Of a DNA stretch of 64,000 nt, positions 29,531 through 38,497 are shown in pieces. The notes below the pieces were generated by a model, which had not been told where the DNA came from, made no database searches, and saw only the letters and a list, made by a program, of their open reading frames with translations. Position numbers and translations under genes: made by a program. Every line of letters begins with the position of its first letter. Position 1 is the first letter of the stretch. Source of the stretch: Thiothrix sp. UBA5583 (GTDB lineage Bacteria > Pseudomonadota > Gammaproteobacteria > Thiotrichales > Thiotrichaceae); contig DILV01000009.1 in NCBI GenBank assembly GCA_002425225.1, forward strand, positions 102,667 through 166,666, in the 5' to 3' direction.

Positions 29531-30267
29531 GTAATACCTTGTTTATTGATGGGCAAGAGATCCCTTTCGCGCCCGGACAAACCATCATGGACGCCTCATT
29601 GGAAGCAGGCATCTACATTCCGCACCTGTGCCACAAACCGGGGCTGACCCCGCACGGCAGTTGCAAACTGTGTACCGTGGAAGTGGACGGGCGCAGTGTT
29701 TCCGCCTGTACCTTGCCCGCTGCGGCTGGCATGAAAGTCGACAACAACACCCCCGCCTTGCAGGAAGTGCGCAAGACGCTGGTGCAAATGCTGTTCGTGG
29801 AAGGCAACCATTTATGCCCAACCTGTAGTAAAACCGGCGACTGCACCCTGCAAGCCCTCGGCTACCATTTCGGCATGTTGGACGGGCATTTCCCGCCGTT
29901 TTACCCGCGCCGTGAGGTGGATGCTTCCCACCCCGACCTGGTGCTGGATCGTGACCGTTGCGTGTTGTGCGAATTGTGCGTGCGTGCCAGCCGCGAACAA
30001 GACAGCAAAAACGTGTTCGCCATCAGCGGACGTGGTGCAAGTGCGCACATTATCGTCAACACCACCAGTGGCAAACTGGGCGACAGCGATCTGACGCTGG
30101 ACGATGCCGCCGCGCATATCTGCCCGGTCGGGGCAATCCTGCCGAAAAACCATGGCTGTGAAATCCCGTTCGGGCGGCGCACCTTCGACCTGCATTCGGT
30201 TGCTGAGTCTGATGTTGCCGATGTTGCCCACGTTGGCCTACAAAAAACGGAGCATCACGATGAGTAA
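29527..30267 (+). CDS. hoxU: NAD-reducing hydrogenase subunit HoxU
   Basis: 246 residues, NuoG N-terminal-like. Iron-sulfur ligands appear in order: [2Fe-2S] in the HLCHKPGLTPHGSCKLC region, the His-Cys3 site CPTCSKTGDC with its upstream His, and a [4Fe-4S] ferredoxin-like CVLCELC plus HICPVGAI. It wires HoxY to HoxF. The C-terminal 20 residues (about 225-246) lack conserved features. hoxY starts inside its last codons. Confidence 0.95.
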   Translation: MSNTLFIDGQEIPFAPGQTIMDASLEAGIYIPHLCHKPGLTPHGSCKLCTVEVDGRSVSACTLPAAAGMKVDNNTPALQEVRKTLVQMLFVEGNHLCPTCSKTGDCTLQALGYHFGMLDGHFPPFYPRREVDASHPDLVLDRDRCVLCELCVRASREQDSKNVFAISGRGASAHIIVNTTSGKLGDSDLTLDDAAAHICPVGAILPKNHGCEIPFGRRTFDLHSVAESDVADVAHVGLQKTEHHDE

Positions 30268-30796
30268 GATCCGTATTGCCACCACCTCACTGGCGGGCTG
30301 TTTCGGTTGCCACATGTCGTTTCTGGACATGGATGAGCGGCTGGTCGGCTTGCTGGAATACGTCGAATTTGACCGTTCCCCCCTCACCGACATCAAGCAT
30401 TGCCAGCCCTGCGACATCGGTCTGGTGGAAGGCGGCTTGTGTAATGCCGAAAACGTGCATGTGCTGCGCGAATTCCGCCAGCAATGCAAAATCCTGATTG
30501 CGGTCGGGGCGTGTGCCATCAATGGCGGCGTTCCGGCGATGCGCAACCATTACACGGTGCAGGAATGTCTGGAAGAGGCTTATTTGCACGGTGTCGGGGT
30601 GGATAACCCGCTGATCCCGTCTGACCCTGAATTGCCGCTGCTGCTGTCCAAGGTTCACCCGCTGCACGAGGTGGTGCGGGTGGATTATTACCTGCCGGGT
30701 TGCCCACCGTCGGGCGATGCTTTCTTTGCCATTTTGAGCGACTTGTTGGCGGGAAAAGAACCTTCCCTGCCGAAAGCCATGCTGCATTACGATTGA
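30260..30796 (+). CDS. hoxY: [NiFe] hydrogenase small subunit HoxY
   Basis: 178 residues, short form typical of soluble bidirectional hydrogenases, without a Tat signal. Ligands of the proximal [4Fe-4S] cluster are in LAGCFGCHMSF, VGACAING and LPGCPPSGD. The start at 30260 overlaps the hoxU stop by eight bases; the longer open frame upstream lies within hoxU. Pairs with HoxH. Confidence 0.95.
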   Translation: MSKIRIATTSLAGCFGCHMSFLDMDERLVGLLEYVEFDRSPLTDIKHCQPCDIGLVEGGLCNAENVHVLREFRQQCKILIAVGACAINGGVPAMRNHYTVQECLEEAYLHGVGVDNPLIPSDPELPLLLSKVHPLHEVVRVDYYLPGCPPSGDAFFAILSDLLAGKEPSLPKAMLHYD

Positions 30797-30806
30797 GGGT
30801 CTGGAC

Positions 30807-32363
30807 ATGGAACACACTGCAAGCAACACGCGCCGCATCGCCATTGACCCGGTATCGCGGGTGGAAGGGCACGGCAAGATTACCCTGCTGCTGGATGCCG
30901 ACAACCATGTGCAGGAAGCGCGTTTGCACATTGTCGAATTTCGCGGCTTTGAAAAATTCATCCAGGGTCGCCCGTACACCGAAGTGCCGTATTTCGTGCA
31001 ACGGCTGTGCGGTATCTGCCCGGTGTCGCACCATCTGGCAGCGGCGAAAGCCGTAGACCAGATTGTCGGGGTGGATGAACTGACCCCGACCGCCACCAAG
31101 CTGCGCCGCCTTATCCATTTCGGGCAGGTATTGCAATCGCACGCACTGCATTTTTTCCACCTGTCATCGCCCGATTTCCTGTTCGGTTTCGGCTCCAATC
31201 TGGCGCACCGCAATATCGTCGGCGTGCTGGAAGATTACCCCGATATTGGCCTGAAAGGGGTGAAACTGCGCAAATACGGGCAGCAAGTCATTGCCGCGAT
31301 TGCAGGTAAGCGCATCCACGGTGCAGCAGCGATTCCCGGCGGCATGAACAAAGCCTTGAGCGATGACGAACGCAAAGCCTTGCTGGTGGATATTGCCGAC
31401 ATTATCCGCTGGTCACAGGATGCGGTGACGCTGAATGAAACCATCCATCGGCAACACCCGGAAAACCATGCTTTCGCCACCCTGTCCACTAACTATCTGG
31501 GCATGGTCGGGGCGCAGGGCGAACTGGAGTTGTACCACGGTGGCTTGCGTGCCAGACGGGCGGATGGCAGTGACATTTTCGACCAGTTTGATTACCGCGA
31601 GTACGGCTCCGCCATCCGCGAAGAAGTGCGCAACTGGTCGTACATGAAATTCCCTTACCTCACCGCGATGGGCAAGGACAACGGCTGGTATCGGGTTGGG
31701 CCACTGGCACGGGTCAATCTGTGCGACAGCATTCCCACCCTGTTGGCAGAAGCGGCGCGGGTACGCTTCCGGGCGTTTGCGGAGGGGGCGTATGTGCATG
31801 ACACGCTGGCGTTCCACTGGGCGCGGATGATCGAAATGCTGCACTGCGCCGAAGCGATTCAGGAACTGCTCAACGACCCCGCTATTACCGGGACGGATTT
31901 GGTGGTAACGGGCGCAAAACGGGCGCAAGGGATCGGCGTGATCGAAGCCCCACGTGGCACGTTGTTCCACCACTATCAGGTGGACGAGCAAGGTTTGATC
32001 GAAAAAGCCAACCTGATTGTTTCCACTACCAGCAATAACCACGCTATGAACGAATCGGTACGTTCGGTTGCCAACCACTATCTTGACGGGCAGGAAATCA
32101 CCGAAGGCTTGCTCAACCATCTGGAAGTGGCGGTGCGGGCGTATGACCCGTGCCTGTCGTGTGCTACCCATGCGTTGGGCAAGATGCCTTTGCAGGTGGA
32201 GCTGATTAGTCATGAGGGGCAGTTGCTGAGCCGGGTGGTGAAGGATAGTGACGGCTGCGCCGTTTCCCCTCACCCCAACCCCTCTCCCTCAAGGGGAGAG
32301 GGGCTAAGAAACCCTCTTTCTTGTTCCCCCTCGCCCCTTGAGGGAGAGGGGGCTAGGGGGTGA
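30807..32363 (+). CDS. hoxH: [NiFe] hydrogenase large subunit HoxH, with repeat-encoded C-terminal tail
   Basis: 518 residues. Ni-binding motifs L1 (RVEGHGKI and RLCGICPVSHH) and L5 (DPCLSCATHA, residues 447-456) are intact. In the soluble hydrogenase of Ralstonia the homologous peptide is cut after the His of DPCxSCxTH; the equivalent here is His455. The predicted removed tail is 63 residues, against 24 known there. The last 32 residues (487-518), beginning [13 protein letters not shown], are encoded by palindromic-repeat copy F, so the insertion lies wholly in the propeptide. The mature enzyme would be unchanged if HoxW accepts the longer tail. The stop overlaps the hoxW GTG. Confidence 0.95.
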   Translation: MEHTASNTRRIAIDPVSRVEGHGKITLLLDADNHVQEARLHIVEFRGFEKFIQGRPYTEVPYFVQRLCGICPVSHHLAAAKAVDQIVGVDELTPTATKLRRLIHFGQVLQSHALHFFHLSSPDFLFGFGSNLAHRNIVGVLEDYPDIGLKGVKLRKYGQQVIAAIAGKRIHGAAAIPGGMNKALSDDERKALLVDIADIIRWSQDAVTLNETIHRQHPENHAFATLSTNYLGMVGAQGELELYHGGLRARRADGSDIFDQFDYREYGSAIREEVRNWSYMKFPYLTAMGKDNGWYRVGPLARVNLCDSIPTLLAEAARVRFRAFAEGAYVHDTLAFHWARMIEMLHCAEAIQELLNDPAITGTDLVVTGAKRAQGIGVIEAPRGTLFHHYQVDEQGLIEKANLIVSTTSNNHAMNESVRSVANHYLDGQEITEGLLNHLEVAVRAYDPCLSCATHALGKMPLQVELISHEGQLLSRVVKDSDGCAVSPHPNPSPSRGEGLRNPLSCSPSPLEGEGARG

Positions 32364-32368
32364 GGGGT
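32265..32368. repeat. Nested palindromic repeat, full copy F, inside hoxH 3' end and hoxW 5' end
   Basis: Near-identical to the copy at 18112 in both arms. It contributes the final 32 codons of hoxH, its TGA stop, and the GTG start and first codons of hoxW (the sequence GGGGGTGAGGGG holds GTGA). Being in frame through hoxH it is translated. Confidence 0.93.
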
Positions 32369-32815
32369 ATCTCCCCTATCCTGCTATTCGGCTACGGCAA
32401 TCCGGGGCGCGGCGATGATGCGCTGGGAATATTGGCGGTGGAAGCCATTGCCGCCTTGCAATTGCCGGGTGTGGAATGCCTCAGCGACATGCAGTTGCAG
32501 GTCGAGCACATCACCGACCTGCGGGGGCGCGAACGCATCCTGTTTGTCGATGCGGATGTCGCGTGCGCCGCGCCCTACGTGTTGGAAACCGTTACCGCGC
32601 AACAGGATGACAGTTATTCCAGCCACGCGCTCACACCTGCGGCTTTGCTGCATACTTTTCGGCTGGTGTATGGCAAGGATGCACCGCCCGCACAGGTGTT
32701 GCGAATTCGCGGTTATGCGTTTGGGTTGGGGGCTAGCCTCAGCACACTGGCAACAGAAAACTTGCAGGCAGCGCAACAGCTAATGGCCGAGCTGTTACAA
32801 CGGCCAAAACCATAA
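32360..32815 (+). CDS. hoxW: Hydrogenase maturation protease HoxW
   Basis: 151 residues of the HycI/HyaD endopeptidase family, which trims the C-terminus of the large subunit after nickel insertion. The family GNPGRGDDALG motif near residue 12 carries a Ni-binding acid residue, and DADVAC near 65 and the conserved His in YSSHALTP follow. The GTG start is within repeat copy F and overlaps the hoxH stop (GTGA). No other in-frame ATG precedes the conserved ILLFGYGNPG, so the repeat supplies the start. It converges with the permease gene and overlaps it by 21 bases. Confidence 0.92.
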   Translation: MRGISPILLFGYGNPGRGDDALGILAVEAIAALQLPGVECLSDMQLQVEHITDLRGRERILFVDADVACAAPYVLETVTAQQDDSYSSHALTPAALLHTFRLVYGKDAPPAQVLRIRGYAFGLGASLSTLATENLQAAQQLMAELLQRPKP

Positions 32816-34561
32816 TATGGCAGGGATAGTGGCACAACCCGCCAAGATGTTCATGGGAATACCAATTTTCAGGTAATCCGAGACGCGATAACCACCAGGG
32901 CCATAGACCATCAGATTGGTCTGGTAGCCAATCGGCGTCATAAAACTGGCGGAGGCGGCAAACATGATGGCAATGGCAAACGGCATGAAGTTTACCCCCA
33001 TCTGTTCTGCAATCGCCATGCAAATCGGGAACATGAGCGCTGCTGCCGCATTATTAGTAATGACTTCGGTAAACAGGGATGTCAGTGCATACACCAAGAC
33101 CAGTGCCATTACGGGTGTCAAATGCCCGCCACTCATGACTGCCTCGGCAATGAAACGTGCAGCACCGGTTTTTTCCAAAGCTGTACCCAGTGCGAACGAT
33201 GCGCCAATCACCGTCAATACAGTAAAGTCCAGCGAGCGCCGGGCTAATCCCGCATTCAGGCACTTTGTCAGTAACAACGCACCCGCTGCTAACCAAGCAG
33301 CGTGCAAAATGGGAATGATTTCAAAAGCACTCAATACCACCATCACCGCCAGAATGCCCAGCGCTACTGGAGATTTTTGGAAATTGGGGGGGCTGGAGTC
33401 TTCCAGCGCACTCACCAGCAGAAAGTCCTTGCGGAAACCGTACTGTTTGGTGAATTCCTTGCCTGCCTCCATCAACAGGGTATCACCTACCTGCAAGTGT
33501 GTATTCAGCCCTTTGTCTGGCAAGGTCTCGCTGCCTCCCCGTGATACCGATAACACCACTGCCTGATACGAACCGAGAAAGTCACACTCCTGCAAGGTCT
33601 TGCCCAAAAATGGGAATTCCGGGCCAATTACCGCCTCAACCAAGCGCCGCCGGAAATGCACAATCCCCAAGTGGTGAATATCCTCATTCGCCGGTTTCAA
33701 CCCCTGAATACTGCGCAACTCATGTGCACAGCGTGGCGCACCAATGAATGCCAGCCGGTCAGCCGCTTGCAACACGAAATCGGCAGGTGGGCTTTGGATA
33801 ATCTCACCATTGCGTTCCAGTTCAGCCAGATAGCCATAGCCAAGATTGGTCAAACCGGCGGCTGATAGGGTTTTTCCCACCAACACGCCTGTCTCTACCA
33901 GCATTTCCACATGGTATTCGCGCACCTTGTCGAGATCATCCGCGACCCCGGTGCGGCTAGGCAGCAAACGGTTGCCGAATAACAGCAGAAAGGTACTGCC
34001 TACCGCCAGCAAGATTAAGCCGACCCCCGTGATGTCAAACACGCCCAGACTGCCATGCCCGCTTTTTTCCAGCAAACCGTTAACTACCAGGTTGGTACTC
34101 GTGCCAATCAGGGTGAACGTCCCCCCCAGAATGGTAACGTAACTCAGCGGCAGTAACAGTTTGGAAGGTGGCAATTTCAAGCGTTTGCACCAGTCCTGAA
34201 TCGCCGGAATCAGCATTGCCACCACCGTGGTATTGTTCAGAAAAGCACTCAGCGCGGCGGTTGGCACTAACATGCGGAATTGCGCCCCACGCACACTCGC
34301 AGGCTGTCCCAGTAAGCGTCGGGTAATGCACTGGATTGCGCCAGTTTCCCGTAATCCGGCAGCAACAATGTACAAAGCCGCAATGGTCATTAGCCCTGTG
34401 TTAGCAAATCCGGCAAAGGCTTCATCCGGTTTCAAGACACCTGTCACCATCAGGATGATCAGTGCCGTCATCAAAATCAGGTCGGGTGCAACCCGTGACA
34501 GTGCCAAAAAACCCAAGACACCCAGTACCAATCCAATGGCAAGCATTCCTTCCCAACCCAT
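32795..34561 (-). CDS. SLC13/DASS-family permease with two RCK_C domains, candidate sulfate transporter
   Basis: 588 residues. Two membrane halves, each with DASS-type signature stretches (AFLNNTTVVAMLIPA; ITNNAAAALMFPI), flank two RCK_C (TrkA_C) regulatory domains (about 215-380). Proteins of this layout transport anions with sodium or protons. It directly follows cysN (11 bases) in an operon of sulfate assimilation, so sulfate or thiosulfate is the likely substrate. This is context inference; no substrate residues were checked. No cysTWA ABC importer lies in the window. Confidence 0.88.
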   Translation of the reverse strand: MGWEGMLAIGLVLGVLGFLALSRVAPDLILMTALIILMVTGVLKPDEAFAGFANTGLMTIAALYIVAAGLRETGAIQCITRRLLGQPASVRGAQFRMLVPTAALSAFLNNTTVVAMLIPAIQDWCKRLKLPPSKLLLPLSYVTILGGTFTLIGTSTNLVVNGLLEKSGHGSLGVFDITGVGLILLAVGSTFLLLFGNRLLPSRTGVADDLDKVREYHVEMLVETGVLVGKTLSAAGLTNLGYGYLAELERNGEIIQSPPADFVLQAADRLAFIGAPRCAHELRSIQGLKPANEDIHHLGIVHFRRRLVEAVIGPEFPFLGKTLQECDFLGSYQAVVLSVSRGGSETLPDKGLNTHLQVGDTLLMEAGKEFTKQYGFRKDFLLVSALEDSSPPNFQKSPVALGILAVMVVLSAFEIIPILHAAWLAAGALLLTKCLNAGLARRSLDFTVLTVIGASFALGTALEKTGAARFIAEAVMSGGHLTPVMALVLVYALTSLFTEVITNNAAAALMFPICMAIAEQMGVNFMPFAIAIMFAASASFMTPIGYQTNLMVYGPGGYRVSDYLKIGIPMNILAGCATIPAILWFWPL

Positions 34562-34572
34562 ACGTAGCTCCT

Positions 34573-35841
34573 TTAGCTGATCATTCCCGCACCGACGGTA
34601 TTATTGGTGCTTGCATCAATCACAATAAATGCGCCCGTGCCACGATTCTGGGCATACGCATCCACCAACAGCGGTTGCGCCAGCTTGAAGGTGACTTTCG
34701 CAATATCGTTCATCGCCAACTGGTTCACCGTTTGTTTTTCCAAACTGTTCACGTCCACGCGGTAGGCAATGTCTGCCAGCTTCGCTTTGGTATCGCGGGT
34801 GGTATGGCGAATCAGGTAAGTGCGAGCCTGATCCAGCGGGCTTTCTGCCAACCAGCAGACGGTGGCATCCAATTGTTTGGTTTGCGTGGGTAACTCGCCG
34901 GTTTTCACGATCATGTCACCCCGCGAAATGTCGATCTCATCTGCCAGCAACAGCGTGACCGATTGCTCGGTAGCCGCATCTGCTAAGGCTTCACCGCCGA
35001 GTTCAATCGCCTTCACCGTGCTGCTTAAACCAGAAGGCAATACCGTTACGCGCTCACCCACGGCAATGCTGCCGGATTCGACCCGCCCCATGAAACCCCG
35101 GTAATCGTGCAACCGTGGGTTGCTGGCATCCTGCGGGCGGCACACGTATTGGACGGGGAAACGGAAGGGTGCGGCATGGCGGCGTTGCGCACTTGGCGTG
35201 GTTTCCAGAATCTCCATCAGGGTTTGCCCCTGATACCAGTTCAGCTTATCGCCGCGCTCCACCACCATGTCGCCGTTGAGGGCGGACAGCGGAATGAATT
35301 GCACTTCACGAATCCCCAACTGTTCGGCAAACGCTAGATAATCGCGATTAATTTCCTCGAAACGGTTTTGGCTAAAATCCACCAAATCCATTTTATTCAC
35401 TGCCACCAGCAAGTGCGGAATCCCCACCAAATGCGCCAGATACGAATGGCGGCGCGTTTGGGTCAATACGCCTTTTCGCGCATCCACCAGAATAATCGCA
35501 AGGTTCGCGGTGGAAGCCGCTGTCACCATGTTGCGGGTGTATTGCTCATGCCCCGGTGCATCGGCAATGATGAATTTGCGCGTCCCCGTGGTGAAATAGC
35601 GGTACGCCACGTCAATGGTGATGCCTTGTTCACGTTCGGCTTGCAAGCCATCGGTGAGCAATGACAGATCCACATCTTGCATTCCGCGCCGCTGCGAAGT
35701 TTTGGTAATGGCGTGCAAGGTGTCCGCCAAAATGGATTTGGAATCAAACAGCAAGCGCCCAATCAGGGTGCTTTTGCCATCGTCGACACTGCCGCAGGTC
35801 AGCAAACGCAGCAAGCCGTGGTCTTCAATCGGATGTGTCAT
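34573..35841 (-). CDS. cysN: Sulfate adenylyltransferase subunit 1 (GTPase)
   Basis: 422 residues, EF-Tu-like GTPase that powers APS formation with CysD. G1 is GSVDDGKST, G3 is DAPGHEQY, G4 is NKMDLV. It lacks the C-terminal APS kinase domain found in CysNC fusions, and no cysC is present. Its ATG overlaps the cysD stop at 35841. Confidence 0.97.
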   Translation of the reverse strand: MTHPIEDHGLLRLLTCGSVDDGKSTLIGRLLFDSKSILADTLHAITKTSQRRGMQDVDLSLLTDGLQAEREQGITIDVAYRYFTTGTRKFIIADAPGHEQYTRNMVTAASTANLAIILVDARKGVLTQTRRHSYLAHLVGIPHLLVAVNKMDLVDFSQNRFEEINRDYLAFAEQLGIREVQFIPLSALNGDMVVERGDKLNWYQGQTLMEILETTPSAQRRHAAPFRFPVQYVCRPQDASNPRLHDYRGFMGRVESGSIAVGERVTVLPSGLSSTVKAIELGGEALADAATEQSVTLLLADEIDISRGDMIVKTGELPTQTKQLDATVCWLAESPLDQARTYLIRHTTRDTKAKLADIAYRVDVNSLEKQTVNQLAMNDIAKVTFKLAQPLLVDAYAQNRGTGAFIVIDASTNNTVGAGMIS

Positions 35842-36767
35842 TAGAAATACCCCTCTTTCTTGCGTTGTTCCATGGCTGCTTCGGAGGCTTGGTCATCCAA
35901 GCGGGTTGCGCCGCGTTCGGTAATGGTGGTGGTCGCCGTTTCCGCAATAATCTTTTCAAGCGAATCCGCGTCAGAAATCACCGGCGCTGTACAGGTAATA
36001 TCGCCAACGGTGCGGAAACGTACTTGCAGGTCGACAATTTCCTCCCCTGCTTTTGCGGGGGTAATGTCCGTCACTGGCACGATTGCTCCTTGGCGGTACA
36101 CAATCGGGCGGGTGTGCGCAAAATAGATGCTGGGTAATTCCAGCCCTTCGCGCTCGATGTATTGCCACACGTCCAGTTCCGTCCAGTTGGAAATCGGGAA
36201 GGCACGGATGTTTTCACCTTTGTGGCTGCGGGCGTTGTAGAGATTCCACAGTTCCGGGCGCTGGTTTTTCGGATCCCATTGCCCGAATTCATCGCGAAAA
36301 CTCATGATGCGTTCTTTGGCTCGCGCCTTTTCCTCATCGCGGCGTGCGCCACCGATGCACGCATCAAAACCGTGTTCCTCAATCGCTTCCAGCAAGGTCA
36401 CGGACTGGTGTTTGTTGCGTGGTTCATCCGTGTGCTTGAGCACAACCGTGCCGCGTTGCATCGAGTCTTCCACCGAGCGCACGATCAGGCGTTCACCGAT
36501 TTCTGCGGCTTTGCGGTCACGGAATTCGATAACTTCGGGGTAGTTATGCCCCGTGTCGATATGCAGCAAAGGGAACGGAAAACGTCCGGGGCGAAAGGCT
36601 TTTTCCGCCAGCCGCAGCAGGCAGATGGAATCTTTGCCGCCGGAAAACAGCAGGGCAGGGTTGCTGCATTGCCCCGCCACTTCGCGTAGGATGTGAATGG
36701 CTTCGGCTTCCAGCCAGTCGAGATGGCTAAGGTGTTGGTAGGCCGTTTGTTGTTGACTGAAAAACAT
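35841..36767 (-). CDS. cysD: Sulfate adenylyltransferase subunit 2
   Basis: 308 residues, PP-loop ATP pyrophosphatase: SGGKDSICLLRL is the PP-loop. It also has HVDTG-like LHIDTGHNYPEV and the RRDEEKARAKER segment. Catalyses adenylylation of sulfate to APS. The stop is four bases from... the next gene cysN starts at the same base (TAATG overlap), so translation is coupled. Two bases separate it from cysI. Confidence 0.97.
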   Translation of the reverse strand: MFFSQQQTAYQHLSHLDWLEAEAIHILREVAGQCSNPALLFSGGKDSICLLRLAEKAFRPGRFPFPLLHIDTGHNYPEVIEFRDRKAAEIGERLIVRSVEDSMQRGTVVLKHTDEPRNKHQSVTLLEAIEEHGFDACIGGARRDEEKARAKERIMSFRDEFGQWDPKNQRPELWNLYNARSHKGENIRAFPISNWTELDVWQYIEREGLELPSIYFAHTRPIVYRQGAIVPVTDITPAKAGEEIVDLQVRFRTVGDITCTAPVISDADSLEKIIAETATTTITERGATRLDDQASEAAMEQRKKEGYF

Positions 36768-36769
36768 CG

Positions 36770-38497
36770 TTAGCTCGCTTGTTGGTTGCTGACATAACCC
36801 TGACGGATCACAAAATCACCGAAGGTTTCCGCATCACGCCGTTGTGCCGCATAAGCAGCAAACAAGGCATCCAGCGTGTTAAGAATCGCGGTTTCGTCCA
36901 GATTTTCGCGGTATAAGGTATTCAAACGATTACCGTTGAAACTCGCGCCCAGGTACAGGTGGTAACGCCCCGGCGACTTGCCGATCAGGCCGATTTCACC
37001 CAGCACCGAACGCCCGCAGCCATTCGGGCAGCCGGTCATGCGGATTTTGATGTCATCGTGGCGTAAGCCGTATTTGTCCAGCGACACTTCCAGCTTGCTG
37101 ATCAGGTCGGGCAGGTAACGTTCCGCTTCTGCCATCGCTTGCGGACAGGTGTTGAGCGCCACGCAGGCAATGGAGTTGCGCCGCAAGCCGGACAAGTGGC
37201 TGGCATCCGCCGCATAGCCGTGGGCTTGCAAGATGCTTTCCAGCGTGTCGATATGCTCTTCGCGCACCCCGGTCAGGATTAGGTTCTGGTTGCCGGTCAT
37301 GCGGAAACCGCTCAGGTTTTGCTCGGCAATGCGGCGCAGGGCTGATTTCAGGCGGTGCGTTTCATTGTCCAGCACCCGCCCGTATTCAAGCCGCAAACCC
37401 AAGTGCCACAAGCCATCTGTGGTGGAACGCCAGCCGAAGCGGTCGCCCGTGGTTATAAATTTAAACGGACGTACCTCGCCCAGCACAAATCCCAAGCGCG
37501 TATTCAGTTCCTGCTTGAACCACTCCAGCCCGCAACGGTCGATGGTGTACTTGAAGCGCGATAGCTTGCGATCCTGACGGTTGCCGTAATCGCGCTGGAT
37601 GGCAACGATGTGGAAACACACGCCCAGCAACTCTTCTGGTGTGCAAAAACCAATCTCAGATGCCAGCCGTGGGTAAGTGTCGTCACGCCCAAACGTAAAG
37701 CCTAAACCGCCACCCACCGCGACATTGAAACCAGCCAGCTTGCCGTCTTCCTCAACCGCAATTAGGCCAATGTCATTGGCGTACACATCCATGTCGTTGA
37801 ACGGCGGGATGGCAATGGCAATCTTGAATTTGCGCGGCAAATAATGCTTACCGTACAGCGGCTCGATTTCTTCTGCCTCACCGCCCGCCACCAGCATTTT
37901 GCCCTCGGCTTCATCCAGCCAGATTTCGTGGTAGGCGCGGGAACGCGGCAGCAAGTGGTCGCTGATCTTTTGCGCCCACGGGAACACTTGCGCGTGGAGA
38001 TTCGACAGCGTAGGGTCAGGCGTACACATCACATTGCGGTTCACATCACCACACCCGGCAATGCTGTCGAGCAGGGCAGCATCCATCGCCTGGATGGTGT
38101 TTTTCAGGTCGAACTTGATGATGCCGTGGAACTGCAAGGCTTGGCGGGTGGTAATACGCGACGTGCCATTGCCGAACTGGTTACTGATGTCGTCCAGCTT
38201 CACCCACTGCTCTGCTGTCAAATCACCCCCCGCAACCCGCAAGCGGATCATGAAGGAATAGGCCGGTTCCAGCTTTTTTTCCTGGCGTTGCAGACGCACG
38301 TCACGGTCATCCTGCATGTAGGAGCCGTGGAATTTCACCAGTTGCACATGGTCTTCGCTGATCGCACCGGTAAGCGGGTTACGGAAATCGTCCGCCAGAT
38401 TACCGCGCAAATAGTTGCTACGATCCTTGATGTGTTCGACCGCAGAACCGTTCGCCGCCAACTCGTTGCGTGGTTTGGGGTTGATGCGTGCCGTCAT
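36770..38497 (-). CDS. cysI: Sulfite reductase hemoprotein subunit
   Basis: 575 residues from the ATG at 38497; NADPH-type hemoprotein that reduces sulfite to sulfide with CysJ. The siroheme/[4Fe-4S] cysteines are in VALNTCPQAMAEAE (two Cys with the preceding CVAL) and MTGCPNGCGRS. The start overlaps the cysH stop by one base (TAATG). The frame remains open 24 codons upstream, but these lie in cysH and do not resemble CysI. Confidence 0.97.
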   Translation of the reverse strand: MTARINPKPRNELAANGSAVEHIKDRSNYLRGNLADDFRNPLTGAISEDHVQLVKFHGSYMQDDRDVRLQRQEKKLEPAYSFMIRLRVAGGDLTAEQWVKLDDISNQFGNGTSRITTRQALQFHGIIKFDLKNTIQAMDAALLDSIAGCGDVNRNVMCTPDPTLSNLHAQVFPWAQKISDHLLPRSRAYHEIWLDEAEGKMLVAGGEAEEIEPLYGKHYLPRKFKIAIAIPPFNDMDVYANDIGLIAVEEDGKLAGFNVAVGGGLGFTFGRDDTYPRLASEIGFCTPEELLGVCFHIVAIQRDYGNRQDRKLSRFKYTIDRCGLEWFKQELNTRLGFVLGEVRPFKFITTGDRFGWRSTTDGLWHLGLRLEYGRVLDNETHRLKSALRRIAEQNLSGFRMTGNQNLILTGVREEHIDTLESILQAHGYAADASHLSGLRRNSIACVALNTCPQAMAEAERYLPDLISKLEVSLDKYGLRHDDIKIRMTGCPNGCGRSVLGEIGLIGKSPGRYHLYLGASFNGNRLNTLYRENLDETAILNTLDALFAAYAAQRRDAETFGDFVIRQGYVSNQQAS

